A stretch of 64,000 nt of DNA from Gerris lacustris. Taxonomy: Eukaryota > Arthropoda > Insecta > Hemiptera > Gerridae. Positions 11,944 through 23,660 of the stretch are shown one piece after another; positions within the stretch are counted from its first letter, which is position 1, and each line of letters begins with the position of its first letter. Both the position numbers and the translations under genes were made by a program. The stretch is from positions 65,784,043 through 65,848,042 of the forward strand of contig OX578281.1 of the NCBI GenBank assembly GCA_951217055.1, given 5' to 3'. The notes under the pieces are model-generated. The model was not told the DNA's origin. It made no database searches and saw nothing but the letters and a program-made list of their open reading frames with translations.

Positions 11944-12497
11944 TTTCCTTTAGGTCAGTTAAAGTAAAATGATATAATTATTAAAATATTAATTTATAAT
12001 TTATATTTATAACAAAAGCATATAGAAGTGGTATTTGAATTGTTTAATCTAGGTTAAAAAAATTTAACAAAATTATTTATATGGTTAAATAATATGTATA
12101 CACTTAATAAAAGGTATTATATTATGTTACATTAATACGTGGCTAACAAAGGAATATGAGAATAAAATGCTTTAAAATATCCTATTATGTTTTTTAATAA
12201 ATTATTATATGAAATTGTATTTTATTATATATAGACTAGCTGAAGTACCCGACTTTACCTGAGGGATGAGGGTTGATTTTTGGAATCTCATGTAGGCTAT
12301 AGTCCACTTGATAAAGGTTAAGTGAACAAAATTCCACCAAACTCGAAATAAAATTGTAGATTTGTATAAAAACCAACAAAACCTATCATATGGATACTAT
12401 GCTATATAGATCCACTTGAAAAAATGTTAAATTATAAATTTATATTATTTTTAAGATTTATTTTTTATTTTTTTTTTATTTTGTTTTGTTTAAAAAT
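11944..12497. other. AT-rich DNA, no gene recognised
   Basis: Only A/T-rich low-complexity sequence is seen, ending in a T-rich run before the next HP element. Confidence 0.45.
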
Positions 12498-13149
12498 AGA
12501 CTGCCAATTGGTGTTGCACATAGCTTCCTCGCATCCTATCACGTACTGTATTGATTTTATACTTTTACAAGCCATGATTATCTAATTTATCTAATTGTTT
12601 CCCCGTTTTTTTTTTTAATCTGTCAAAATTGTTTGGATTTTTTACATAAATTAAAGTATCAATTTTGCAAAAGTTAAAGAGCGCAGACGGTTTAAACTAA
12701 TCTAGGGCTATCTGCGGACTACATACAATAAACTATAAAAGTTTCATACAAATCAGATAAATACTTTTGAAGCTATAGGTGTAAACAAATGTATGTTTGT
12801 GTGCATGTGGAAGAGAAACAAATGAGCGCAAAAGGTTGAAACTTATATGGGACCAACAATGAGCTAATTATGACCAACCATCCAAATTTCATTAACATAG
12901 GACGTGTAGCTTTTAAGATATGTTGGTTCGCAAAAATTGAACGACAGACCGACAGACCGACAGACCGACGGACCGACAGACCGACAGACCGACAGACCGA
13001 CAGACCGACAGACAGACACGGAACCAAAAATGTTCCCTGATGTCTGAAACGAATTTCTGTCTTGGAATTTTTGAAATCGGAGACCTAAAATTTTTTCATT
13101 CTTCAGAACGATCACATAGCTTCCGTTACCTTCTGTAAGCTCGGAAGCA
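12498..13149 (-). mobile_element. HP family, subfamily a, near full-length copy
   Basis: On the plus strand it begins GACTGCCAATTGGTGTTGC and ends with the hairpin GCTTCCGTTACCTTCTGTAA...CTCGGAAGC. It contains the subfamily-a landmarks GTGTAAACAAATGTATGTTT, GCATGTGGAAGAGAAAC and TTCGCAAAAATTGAACGACA. A GACAGACC-type tandem tract fills 12943-13017. AATA-like sequence lies at both edges, which may be a short target duplication. The Cys/Arg/Ser/Val-rich frames across the tract are simple-repeat artefacts. Confidence 0.75.
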
Positions 13150-13502
13150 AAATAAAAATAAAATATAAGAAATATAATACGACTAAATTATCCTCCTCTT
13201 GTAGGATTTATTTCGAGTAAACAGAGCTGTAAAAGTGTCTCAACATTAAAATATCTTAAATAATTCAGTCGGGGCTAATCAAAGGAATTTTACGCAGGAG
13301 TAACTTCGTAGCTTTATTTGCCTTTAATTTAAATAAACTTCGATAAGATCAAAAAAATGTATTTCTAGCTTTTTAAATATATATTTACTTTATTTATTAA
13401 ATATTTAATAACTCATTTTAAAATATTGTAATACATGGTGCTTTATAATAAGAAAATACTTTATTGATATTATTTTTTTATAGAATAAAACTTCTACTGT
13501 TT

Positions 13503-14095
13503 TTTCCTTCCTAGCTTTCTGAAGGTAACGTGAGCTATGTGATCGTTCAGTAGAACGAAATTGTTTTTGTTTTAGGATTAAAATATCCCAAAGAAAAAAA
13601 GCCTATACTACTGACTACTGGGCCGATTTTGACGAAATTTGGCATCCATGTTCAGAAAAATCTTACCCCGAGAGAAATCGAAAAATGAATTTTGGCTCCA
13701 AATTTGGGGGCGCTACCCCTCAAACCTCTAATAATACGTGAAAAAAAATCTTTAAAACGGTTCCGACGATTTTGATTAAAATATTAAAAAATGTAGTCCA
13801 TTTAAATACGATTCTAACGATATAAGCCTTTTTCCCGGGAAATATATAGTTCCTGAGTAAATAGCTTTAAACGTGGACGGAGAGAGGCCGGATTAGATTC
13901 CTAGTCGAGGAGAAATTATTCTTATGACAAATTTCGATGAAATTTTCAATAATAATTAAATGTTCCTACGAAAATTAATAAATGGAAAAAACTGGGCAAA
14001 GTAATTTTAAACTCGCTAATGAGAAAGTTTGTCTGAGTTGTCTCGGACCGATTTTTTAATATAATCTTTTAGCCGATACAGATTGTGAGAAAAAA
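13503..14095. mobile_element. HP hairpin end joined to family T repeat, copy 2
   Basis: Positions 13510-13570 carry a decayed HP start (AGCTTTCTGAAGGTAACG, GAGCTATGTGATCGTTC). From about 13600 the interior is family T: GACGAAATTTGGCATCCATG, GGTTCCGACGATTTTGATT, CATTTAAATACGATTC and, near the end, GAGAAAGTTTGTCTGAGTTG. The boundary between the two families is unclear. Confidence 0.6.
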
Positions 14096-14544
14096 ATCTT
14101 TTTAAAAATATATTTTTCTTTGATTATGAATTTCTAAAACATTGTCATATCTTTTCATAAATATGTAGATAAAATTATATACTCCTGTAATTTATATCAA
14201 TATATTTTAAGTGCAAAAAAAAATAAAACAATTCAAAACAGAACTTAAAATGAATATTAAGTACCACTTAAAAAATATTTAACAATTTTTTAAAGAGGAA
14301 AAAAAGGAATTGTAATTTTTAAAAGCTAATAACTTATTTAAGAGGAAAGTTAAATAATAGAAGTTTCAGCTTCTTTTTCAATTTTTTATTCGAAAAAAAA
14401 TTGTTTTAAGAAGTATAATGTTAAACGTTGGAAACTTATTATTATTTCATGGGCTTCTTTCGAATAAGCAGTGACCTTAACACTAAGAAAACTTGAAGAC
14501 GAGGAATTCAAATTGCAGACAAATTGACAATTTTTTATTTATTC

Positions 14545-14587
<43 letters not shown>

Positions 14588-15040
14588 ATTACTGATTTAG
14601 TTTGTAACAATAGTAAACACGACACATACTGAACATATCTCAGAGAATTTTCTCAACTAGTTCTCTTGTAAAATTACAACCGATTATTCGTGTAGCAAGG
14701 ATTCGTTAACACACAGATAGACATGAAACTAAATTTGTTCGAGAAGGTTTAAAACGTAAAATGTGATTTTGGAGGGAAATAAATTATCACCATCCAAAAG
14801 TGATCACAATGCTTCCGTGCTTATTCCTTGGTTGACTTGGAATCAAAATATCGTACAAACTGAATAAATGCGGGATCGAATGGCATAATAATCTATTACT
14901 GTTATATTAATTTGTACTAATATATTTATTATATGGAGAACATTAGAATTAGAACTCTCTTTTAAAATTCTTCTGCAAATTACTTAACATGAAATCAAAA
15001 GTTAGCAGCACTTTGTGGCAATTACATTCTGTATTTCATC
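14096..15040. other. AT-rich DNA with a 39-base poly-T tract
   Basis: A poly-T run at 14547-14585 could be the reversed tail of a retroposed sequence, but no adjacent body is recognised. Positions 14980-15040 are nearly repeated at 16570-16626 (CAGCACTTTGTGGCAATTAC), marking the flank shared by two piggyBac-like insertions. Confidence 0.5.
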
Positions 15041-15044
15041 TTAA

Positions 15045-15696
15045 CCCTAGAACGACTTATTGGGGTCCCACAGACCCCATAAAAGCTATAATAAGTTTTT
15101 TTACATTTTCATGCTTAGGCTGTGCTACATAACTTGAAAAACGTTACCCGGTGTTGGGCCTCCCTCCACCGCACATCATAGGGCCGAAGAAACTTGAAAA
15201 GATTTATACGTGTGACAGGGAGTTAGGAAAGTACAGGAGGTTGCCATCAACTCTCAGCTCTCTAGGCCTACCTTGTATGAAGGCATATTAACAATTCGTA
15301 GAAGGCGGGCCGGCGCCTTTGAATTCATTCGTTTATAATCAAGCCGCAGCAGTGCCGGTGTGGAGATAAGAATAAAAATTATCTTCCATCTACTTTTATC
15401 AATTACTTGAATAAATTGATTTTATTTCATTTTATGTCGGTAGTTTACGCAGAGCGAAAACATGAAAATGTCTCACTGTCTTGCGGACTCGTATGCAAGA
15501 AGTATTATTTTTTTGTTTTATTTATACTTCTCTAAACCTAGACTCCCTTCTAATTTACCTTTGAACCTTTCTGTGTAAATACTGATAACAATATCTATGT
15601 TATTCATTTCAGTTTTCTTTCAGTATCCATTTGAATTTGAGTAGGGGTCCCATAGACCCCTGTGTGGCATTTACGTAATTGTTTTATATACCACTG
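15045..15696 (+). mobile_element. piggyBac-like element 3 (decayed)
   Basis: TTAA (15041-15044) is followed by CCCTAGAACGAC, and 17 bp inside the end lies the palindrome GGGGTCCCACAGACCCC (15062-15078). A second palindrome, GGGGTCCCATAGACCCC (15644-15660), lies 36 bp before TTAA (15697-15700). The right terminal repeat has decayed. The middle (15100-15510) matches 57230-57690. No transposase start remains recognisable. Confidence 0.75.
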
Positions 15697-15700
15697 TTAA

Positions 15701-16480
15701 CTGACTTATTTTTTTATTGTATTAAAAATGTTTATAGTTTTGTTTTGGGCTGCTAAAATGTTAAAGGCTGTTAAAAGTTCTAAAATAAAACTGTTATTTC
15801 AATTAGTAGACGTATATAACTTCATTTAAGTTGAAGGTTAAATGGATCACAGTAAGGATTTATGGCAAAAAATGCTTAACTTTGACAGAGTGTGTAAAAA
15901 AATATATAATTTTAATTATCATTTTTGTTCCTGTTTTCTGTAAAACAACTCTTAATATATATAAATAAAAAATATTAACCCAATCTAACGAACACAACAT
16001 TTTATATATATATTTTTTTAAAGTACAAATTTTTCTAAAAAAAAGTTTGATGAAAATATATATGTATACTATTTAATTGAAGGATTTCTTAGGTGGACTT
16101 GAGAGTAGAACTAAAACAGTGAAGGCGTTGTTTGGAATAAAAGTCCGATATTAATTTCTTTTTTATTTTATTTCACTAAGCTTTCTCCCAGGGAACCTGA
16201 GCTTCATCAGTGTTTCGAATGTTAGAATACTATAAATTTAGAGAAATTAGTCAAATGAAAAAAGCAATTAAGGAAATAGGCAATAAATGTCTTACCAAAT
16301 AATATTAGTAAAAATTTTAGATTTGTTTTTAGCTGTTTTTTAATATTTTGTAAAGAATTATACTACTTAATTTTAAAATCCTTATTTATTTTGATCAAAA
16401 TTAAATGGTATTTTTAGTATGACAAATTATATTTACAAAAATGTATAAATAATTGAAAAAGAAAATTTTAATTAACTAAT
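15701..16480. other. AT-rich DNA with a foldback-type hairpin motif
   Basis: On the minus strand near 16188-16225 is CACTGATGAAGCTC, then a small loop and GGGAGAAAGCTTAG. This resembles motifs near the ends of the foldback elements at 28732 and 50061. No mate arm was found. Confidence 0.45.
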
Positions 16481-16484
16481 TTAA

Positions 16485-16548
16485 CCCATTAATTAATTGG
16501 GGTCTCACTGACCCCTGTGTGGAGTTTACGTAAAAAAATATATATGGG
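16485..16548. mobile_element. 64-bp piggyBac-like mini-element
   Basis: TTAA at 16481-16484 and 16549-16552 flank ends CCCAT/ATGGG and a single palindrome GGGGTCTCACTGACCCC (16499-16515). The part after the palindrome aligns with the right end of element 3 (CCCCTGTGTGG, TTTACGTAA). It is either an extreme deletion derivative or a decayed end plus a chance left boundary. Confidence 0.55.
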
Positions 16549-16552
16549 TTAA

Positions 16553-17060
16553 TATTCTCCTGCAAACTAGCCAACATAAAATAAAAAGTTAACAGCACTT
16601 TGTGGCAATTACATTCTGTATTTCATTGTATGATAAAAGTAAACTTTATCTTTAACCTAAATTCAGTGCAAACTTTTTATTTTGTTACTATTAAGAAGTT
16701 TCGTGTTCAATCATAGCTCCAATCAGATTGTTAAAAAATCCAGGTTAGCCACTTTTCACCACTTAAACTGTGTTTGTTTTGAACTTAGTCGTTATTGTTT
16801 GCTAATAGCCCTTCCTACTGGTTAGAATCAATATAGTAAAGTAGATAGGGAGTGTCAGCTAAGTTATAAGGGCCTTTAAGTTAACTGAATGCTTGGGGCT
16901 CTCTTGATTAGCTCCCCAACTTGCCTTACAATGGCGGCTATAAATAGCCCTACGCTTCGCCCATTTCTCTCTAAGCAAATCTCAAGATAACAGAGCCTCT
17001 CACCTTTAGCCCTTTGCTTTTTCAAATCAAGTTTTGATTTATTTCCAAATTTTTATCTAC
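16553..17060. other. no gene recognised
   Basis: After the repeated flank at 16570-16626 the sequence is more balanced in base composition, but no open frame or repeat end is seen. Confidence 0.4.
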
Positions 17061-17063
17061 AAA

Positions 17064-17680
17064 TAGCCCGCCAATTGGTGTGGGACATAGCTCCCTCGCA
17101 TCCTATTTAAGTAAGTTATTGATTTTATGCTTTTATACAAGCCATTATTGTCTAATTTGTTTAATTGTTTCACCGGTTTTTTTTAATCTGCCAAAATTGT
17201 TTGGATTTTTCTCATGAGTGAAAGTATCAATTTAGCAAGAATTAATGAGCGCAGATGGTTCAAATTAATCTGGAGCTATCAGCAGGTAACTTTCAATAAA
17301 CTATAAAAGTTTCATACAAATCAGATCAGTACTTTTGAAGCTATAGGTGTAAATAAATGTATGTTTGTGCGCATGTGGAAGAGAAATAAATAAGCGCTGA
17401 TGATGGTTGAAACTTATATGGGACCAACAATGAGCTAATTATGGCCTCCCATCCAAATTTTATTTAAATCGGACGTGTAGTTTTTTTAGATGTTTGTTCG
17501 CAAAAATTGAACGACACACCGACAGGCCGACGGACCGACAGACAGACACTGAACCAAAAATGTTCCCTGATATCTGAAACGGATTTCTGTCTTGGGATTT
17601 TTGAAATCGGAGACATAAAATATTTTCGTTCTTCAGAACGATCACATAGCTTCCGTTACCTTCGGTAAGCTCGGAAGCAA
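17064..17680 (-). mobile_element. HP family, subfamily a, copy
   Basis: It starts GCCCGCCAATTGGTGTGG and ends with the hairpin GCTTCCGTTACCTTCGGTAA...CTCGGAAGC, with AATA directly outside both ends. It shares all interior landmarks with 12498-13149 but has a much shorter GACAGGCCGACGG tract (17518-17546). Confidence 0.75.
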
Positions 17681-18090
17681 TATCAGGAGATTAGAGGCTG
17701 CATATTATAGAATAATGAAAAACGGATTATCTCTCTACAAAATGAATGTTTGTTTCTTAAAACTAGTTTTCTGCCTCTCACCTATCATCTGTCAAAGGAA
17801 AAGGAAAAACCCAATGTCACATGAGTGACAAAAAACGTGACATGTTACTCAACGTAACGTTTTTCATTATTCTATTGACATCAACTCCACTTCCACTCTA
17901 AATCTTCGGCTGTATATTATGTTCCATCGACACATGAAATATAACACATCATGTTCCTAATCACTTTATTCTCCTAATTTCCTAATACTTATTAATAAAA
18001 AAATAATTTGCTTGTTTTATTTCTATCCAAAATTGGGGGCAGCTGGAGCCGAGTGGTTTGCTATTAGTAAATTCTGATAAAAAGTATTTA
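17681..18090. other. no gene recognised
   Basis: A short inverted pair lies at about 17815-17870 (GTCACATGAGTGAC, AACGTGACATGTTAC, CAACGTAACG). Nothing else is supported. Confidence 0.4.
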
Positions 18091-18633
18091 GTTTCGAGCA
18101 TATCGAAAATAACGAAAGCTATATGATCGTTCTGATGAACGAAGGTATTTCAAGTCTCTGATTTCAAAAATTCCATGACAGAAATCCATTTCAGACACCA
18201 AGGAACTTATTTATATCCGTGTATTGACAATTTTTGCGAACCAACATATCTTAGCAATTACAAGCCCTATTTTAATGAAATTCGGATGGTAGTTATAATC
18301 AGCGCCCATTTGTTTCTCTAAAACAAGCACACAAACATACATTTATTTACATCTATAACTTCAAAAGTACTCATTCAATCTGATTTTTATAAAATTTGGA
18401 TGGTTAGTCGAAAGTAGACCGCAGATAACACTAGATTAAGTTAAAACCGTCTGCTCTCTTAACGTTGGCTTAATTGATATTTTAATTCAGGTAAACAATC
18501 CAAACAATTTTAGCATATTAAAAAGAACGGGAAAAATAATAAAATAAATTAGACAATAATGGCTTGTAAAATAATAAAATCAATAAAGTACGTGATAGGA
18601 TGCGAGGAAGCTATGTGCCACACTAATTGGCAG
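18091..18633 (+). mobile_element. HP family, subfamily a, copy
   Basis: It begins with a decayed hairpin (TTCGAGCATATCGAAAATAA) and ends CTATGTGCCACACTAATTGG. The interior shows GCGAACCAACATATCTTAG, CACACAAACATACATTTATT and CTATAACTTCAAAAGTACTC. The CTGTC tract is lost. Confidence 0.7.
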
Positions 18634-18644
18634 TTTATTTGGAG

Positions 18645-18940
18645 GGTAACACCGAAGTTTAGAGCTGAAATTAATTTCTCGACTCACCTTAATGGCTAAT
18701 GTTTCTGAACGTGTACGCGTACGCCAAATTTGATCAAAATCATCCCAGTAGATTATGCTCCGCGCGTTTTCACAGGATATACACGACAGAGTATAGCTAG
18801 ATATTTTTTGAAAACAATTTTTTTAGACTCATGGGACTTTAAAACGTATAAATCCATGAAATTTAAAAATTGAATTAATATCACTTTAGAGAAAGTATTA
18901 TTAATACTTTCTCTAAATATATATTACGTATATGATAAAG
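18645..18940. mobile_element. fragment resembling family T
   Basis: CGCCAAATTTGATCAAAATC near 18723 and the inverted pair AGAGAAAGTATTA/TAATACTTTCTCT (18892-18916) match family T features. The limits are uncertain. Confidence 0.4.
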
Positions 18941-19755
18941 AAAGAAAAAAATGTAACATCCATAAATAAAAATAAGTTTAGGAAAACTTAAATGAAAACA
19001 TATTAAACAAAACGTTTATATCCTCAATAATAATTTTGAACCATCACAGTACTTTCTCCTTATGTGTATTACTTATATGATGAAGTAAAAATTTATCATC
19101 CACAAAAATACTATAAGTTTAGAACGCCTTCCTTAAATTAAAACATATTAACATATTTCGTAAACTAAACGTTTAAACCCAATAATAATTTTTAATTAAC
19201 TTAAAAGTAATCTGCTATAATTAAAAAAAAAAAAAAATAAAATAGTAAATAGTTTAAGAAATAAACTGCCTTTGCGTTTTAATGATCACGATAATAAAAG
19301 TTTATTAGTTTGCCCACAAGAATAAAAATCGTTCGCAACAAGATAAGAGATAGCTAAGAGTCTGGAGGTAAAAATAATAATGCTAATTATATAAGAGCAA
19401 GGAAAGTAGGCAATAACAGTAAAAAATATGATCGATTTTTTAAATTAATTAAAATCATTTTTACTAGCTTAAAGTATGATTGAGTCCGGAGGCAAACTCA
19501 CACTGAGGTGAAGCTGTTTAATCGAATTAAAAGTATATTTTTTAATTATGAATATTGGTCAACATAAGCATTAATATTGTGCTGTATAATGTATAAGCTC
19601 ATGAAAGTTTTCAAATTAAGAAAAACTATAGAACTTTGATAATACCTAAATATTATATAAATTACATATTGCAGAATTAAATGCTTGTTGGAAAATTTAA
19701 AAAATAAAATTTAATAATCATAGCAAGGAAAGAAGGTTCGTAATTGTGAAAAAAA
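18941..19755. other. AT-rich DNA, no gene recognised
   Basis: It contains two similar but diverged stretches (about 18960-19030 and 19095-19195, each with ATAAGTTTAG and AAACATATTAA), a possible old tandem duplication. Nothing else is seen. Confidence 0.4.
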
Positions 19756-20115
19756 GTGTGGGGTCGCGGGACACTCAAAGTGTGGTGTCGCGGGACACTC
19801 CAAGTGTGTTGTCGCGGGACACTCAAAGTGTGGTTTCGCGGGACACTCAATGTGTGGTTTCGCGGGACACTCAAAGTGTGGTTTCGCGGGACACCCAAAG
19901 TGTGGTTTCGCGGGACACTCAAAGTGTGGTGTCGCGGGACACTCAAAGTGTGGTTTCGCGGGACACTCAAAGTGTGGTTTCGCGGGACACTCAAAGTGTG
20001 TTGTCGCGGGACACTCAAAGTGTGGTGTCGTGGGACACTCAAAGTGTGGTGTCGCGTGACACTCAAAGTGTGGGTCGTGGGACACTCAAAGTGTGGTGTC
20101 GCGGGACACTCAAAG
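19756..20115. repeat. 24-bp GC-rich minisatellite, 15 units
   Basis: The unit is GTGTGG(T/G)(T/G)TCGCGGGACACTCAAA. Fifteen units fill 360 bp, with one 23-bp unit and a few substitutions. The GTGTC GCGG GACAC part is itself a small hairpin. The unit is CpG-rich in a very AT-rich neighbourhood. Because 24 is a multiple of three and the unit has few stops, four or more frames on both strands stay open; these are not genes. Confidence 0.95.
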
Positions 20116-20169
20116 CTAGGAACAAAGTTCCTTAAGCTTTTCATTAAATATAAATTATAAATGTTTTTT

Positions 20170-20645
20170 CACTAAAAATAAATGTTTAAAGTTGTTTGTC
20201 TCATTAAATAGATGAAGTTAGAATGTTTTCCTAGGCATTGGTAAAATGTACGTGTGTACCAAATTTGAACTAAATTGGTCATCATTTACTCAACTTATCA
20301 TCATCCGTCTTGAACATCATGAAACAGTTATGTTCCATGTCTGTCTGTTTGTCTATTGGCCTGAAATTAGCATAGTAGGTAATTATTAGCCCACTCTTGG
20401 TCCCATATAAGTTTAAACCTCCTGCACCCATTTGTTTTTCTTCCACATGCGCACAAACATACATTTATTTACACCTACGTGTACAAAAGCACTAATCTGT
20501 TTTTTAAAGAAATTTGGATGGCTTGTCAAAAGTAGCCTACAGATAGCCCAAGATTAATTTCAAACGTCTGCAGTCTTTAAATTTTGCTAATTTAATACAT
20601 TAATTAATTTAAATCAAATTATAATTGATAGGATTTACATTAATT
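20170..20645. mobile_element. HP family pieces, subfamily b then a
   Basis: Positions 20170-20340 resemble subfamily b read backwards (GTTTGTCTCATTAAATAGATG). From about 20340 the sequence is subfamily a in plus orientation (TGTCTGTTTGTC, CTTCCACATGCGCACAAAC, CATTTATTTACACCTA). The element is split by the M1 insertion and resumes after 21367. Confidence 0.6.
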
Positions 20646-21367
20646 AGGGTCCGTAGGCAAAACCAAGGACCATTATATTTTCCTGCGTGTGTCTGTCCAT
20701 CCGTCCTCTCGCGTGCTCTCACGGCTACACCTTTCCTCCGATCACTTTGAAATTTGGCATGTATGTGTCTTGTATTTACCCACATATTTTAAAAATATAG
20801 CGACTTTAAAAAAATATTTTTCAAAAAAATTAGGGTAAAAAAACTTAAGGGTAAAATTTTTTATATTTTTTTTCGACACCGTGAGGGGTATCATATGAAA
20901 GGGTACGTCGAGCTGATTACAAAAATATATAATTCTTTGGATATAACTTTGATAGGGAGAGCGTAGGCAAGTTTGAAGTGGGTATGAAACGTCCCCCCCC
21001 CCTTCTATCTCGCTTATGTGAAGTGCAAAAAATCTGAATAAATTCCTGAATATTCTTCGACCAAAAGTAAAGATATCACTTTTTGGAAATTTCTAAAAAA
21101 ATATTATTTTATTTTTTATTGACAAAATACGTGTTTTTTATAATTATGGTCTTTTCGATGTATTTATATGGTTGTAGTCCGGTTCAGTGGCAAAAAAATA
21201 CTTTATCAGAGTGTGTTTTGAGAATATCAGACCCTTAGAATGGTTCAAAGTAAGCTTTTTAGCATTTTAAAAAAACACTGTTTATACACTTTGCAGTTAA
21301 GCACTATACAGTGTGGCCTACGGACCCTCGCTGTGTGCTGACTAGCACACACTTGACCTGTTTATTT
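20646..21367. mobile_element. AGGGTCCGTAGG-ended MITE (family M1), copy 2
   Basis: The left end is a hairpin (AGGGTCC...GGACCAT) starting AGGGTCCGTAGGC. The right side shows CCTACGGACCCTCGCTGTG followed by the GTGTGCT/AGCACAC hairpin and CTTGACCTGTTTATTTA. A GTCTGTCCATCCGTCC tract lies at about 20690, TTTGAAATTTGGCATGTATG at 20747 and GGGGTATCATATGAAAGG at about 20885. It is nested in an HP element and carries about 280 bp that copy 1 has lost. Confidence 0.75.
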
Positions 21368-21491
21368 ATGTAAATAATCAAAACAATATTGACATATTTA
21401 AAAATATTTGACTATAAAGGTTATAAAAGCATAAAGCCATTAAAGTATACGAAATAGGACTCGTTGAAGCTATGTGCCACACTAATTATCA
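21368..21491 (+). mobile_element. HP family, right end after M1 insertion
   Basis: The sequence ends GAAGCTATGTGCCACACTAA and TTATCAG, completing the HP copy interrupted at 20646. Confidence 0.6.
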
Positions 21492-22795
21492 GAATATTTT
21501 CTATAATATAGAAACAGTCCTTCAATAAAATCGCTATTATCTCGATTCAATAAATCAAATGATGAACTTAATTTTATAATTCAGAGAAAACTATTAAACT
21601 AAGTTTACCCTAAAATAAATTAACTATTTAAGCCTTTATTTGATTAATAAATTATTAATCCCGATTTTGTTATAAATAATACATGAGAGAAAAATATAAT
21701 ATTATAGAGGATATATGAAGTTGTGGGTTAGATGTAATATTTTGAGATAAAACATGTATCTGTGGTTCTTGCTCCGAGCGTTTTCTAACTTATACCTCAA
21801 GCCAAAAACTTTGTCTTCATAGTTAATGCCTTGAGGATGAACTAAGTTGACAGTTTACTCCATCACTCTACAAACTTACTGTCGCTTGGAAAGCACGAAA
21901 TTTTGAGAACATAGTTAAAAACTAATCCCTTTAGTATTTTCTAATAAAAGTCAAAAATGAGTTTATTCTATAAAACAGTTAAGTATCCGATATATTATGA
22001 TGCAGTTAAAAACGTGACAGATGGGATCAAAATCAAATTACTAATACATAGTAATATTATGCTATATATAGTAACATTCACTAGATAAAAAACCTGGTAG
22101 TTCTCAAGGGGGGGGGGGGGGGGTCGAAATCGCATATATACCTTCAAAGTGTGCAAAATTGTATCAATTCGATAAAATGCGTTAATTGGATGAAATATTA
22201 TGTTCTATCTGAACATCATATCTGAAGTAAAAAAAGTCTCAAAAACGGTCGGGACATTTTTTGATTAAAAAATTCTTGAATCGTTTTCCCGGGCAAAATA
22301 AAAAAATTTATAAACAATTATTTCTTGAACACTATATCTTCTGCCAATAATTAGAACTTAAAATATACATTCACTGACTGTTTTTGAAGAAATCTAATCT
22401 CAAATCTAGGAATTGAGATTTTGACGAAATCATCTTGGAAGATAGTAATGTAAATCTTATTATGTTCCCACTTACTAGGTACATTAGAATTATGCAATTA
22501 GTTGCTTAAAAATGTTAAATTATGATTATTATTATAGATAGAACTGACGTACAAAGGTGCTTTGCGAAACATGACACTGATTGTAATTTCAATTGAAATA
22601 GAGGATGTCACTTTTTTTAAAAAAATCGTTTCAACCAGGTAAAAGTCTTAATTAATTTATGATAGAAAAATGGATAATAGATACTTTTAAATTAAATTAA
22701 ATTGATATTAAGAAAATATTATTGCGTATGTTAACTTATGTTTTTTTATTTAAAATAATTAATATAAAAATGCCATTTTTCAAAACTGGCCTTAT
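21492..22795. other. AT-rich DNA, no gene recognised
   Basis: A G run of about 15 bases lies near 22109-22123. No splice-bounded coding sequence or repeat end is supported. Confidence 0.45.
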
Positions 22796-22799
22796 TTTC

Positions 22800-22930
22800 A
22801 ACTTTTTTTTTTTTTTTTTGGTTTCTGTATTCTTTACCTTAGTTGTATCTATGTGCGAAATTTGGGGAAGATTAAATGACGGGAAATGGTTCAAAATTGG
22901 GGTAATAGGTGTGCGATGAAACTTAAAAAG

Positions 22931-22961
<31 letters not shown>

Positions 22962-23085
22962 GGTTTCTGTATTCTTTACCTTAGTTGTATCTATATGCAA
23001 AATTTGGGGAATATTGAATCACGGGAAGTGGTTCAAAATTGGGGAAACGGAAATGTGTGATGAAACTTACAAAGCAAAGTAATAT
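22800..23085. repeat. tandem duplication with poly-T tracts, two units of about 140 bp
   Basis: Each unit begins with a long T tract followed by GGTTTCTGTATTCTTTACCT and ends with a GATGAAACTTA-AAAGCAA stretch. The units differ at scattered sites. The open frames on both strands (22722-22933) are not supported as genes. Confidence 0.8.
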
Positions 23086-23109
23086 AAGACCAGTAAAAAC
23101 AATAAATGT

Positions 23110-23165
23110 TGTTTATAGGCTTGAAAATGACCGGCAAGGTCGAAACGTAACCAACGCCTAAACCA
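23110..23165. repeat. foldback-type hairpin motif
   Basis: CTTGAAAATGACCGGCAAGG is followed by TCGAAACGTAACC. The ATGACC/GGTC stem with a following GAAAC is the motif also seen in the arms at 51391-52000. No mate arm was located. Confidence 0.4.
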
Positions 23166-23268
23166 ATGTTAAATACATTTCTTTACCCTAAAAAGGATCC
23201 ACCTACCTACTTGAGGAAATTAAAATACACATTATATAGTAAAGCAACAAATTAATAAAACAAGTTAT

Positions 23269-23660
23269 AAGGCGCACTTTACGTAAGTACGTGAGGCGAT
23301 AATCGCCGGTTTCTGTACGATTAAGTTAAGATTATAAGTGTAAAATTTTAATAGTTGCATATTCTTTTTCTACACGTTAAGACCTTTAAATTGATGTATA
23401 ATATGTCATGGTGACTAAAATTGTTTTTTAGTCGCCCGCCATATTAGCTGCCATCTTGAAAATATTAAGTGTAAAATGTTAATAGTTGCATATTCTTTTT
23501 CTACATTTGTGAAAACTCCAAAAAGTGTATAGTTGTCTCAAATACCGAGATGCACCTGTGTGCTGAATTTCATGTTCCTAGGCTATAGTAGTTTATGTCA
23601 ACGGACAGACAGACAAAGCCGTTATATAAGGTTTCTTTTTTTTACTTCGTACAGAAACCT
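23269..23660. mobile_element. GGTTTCTGTAC-ended MITE (family M3), copy 1
   Basis: Near the left is GGCGATAATCGCC, then GGTTTCTGTACGA; the right end is TTCGTACAGAAACC. The interior carries the GCCCGCCATATTAGCTGCC box and CGGACAGACAGAC tract. It matches 55489-55986 over its length. No coding capacity is seen. Confidence 0.75.

Noticed and set aside
12773..13115. Minus-strand frames rich in Cys, Arg, Ser, Val and Gly
   Set aside because: They translate a GACAGACC tandem tract inside an HP repeat; the same artefact appears at 17460, 25938 and 36635.
19677..20160. Frames of 69-155 codons on both strands with octapeptide repeats
   Set aside because: A 24-bp minisatellite with few stops keeps several frames open at once; no start, promoter or splice signal supports a protein.
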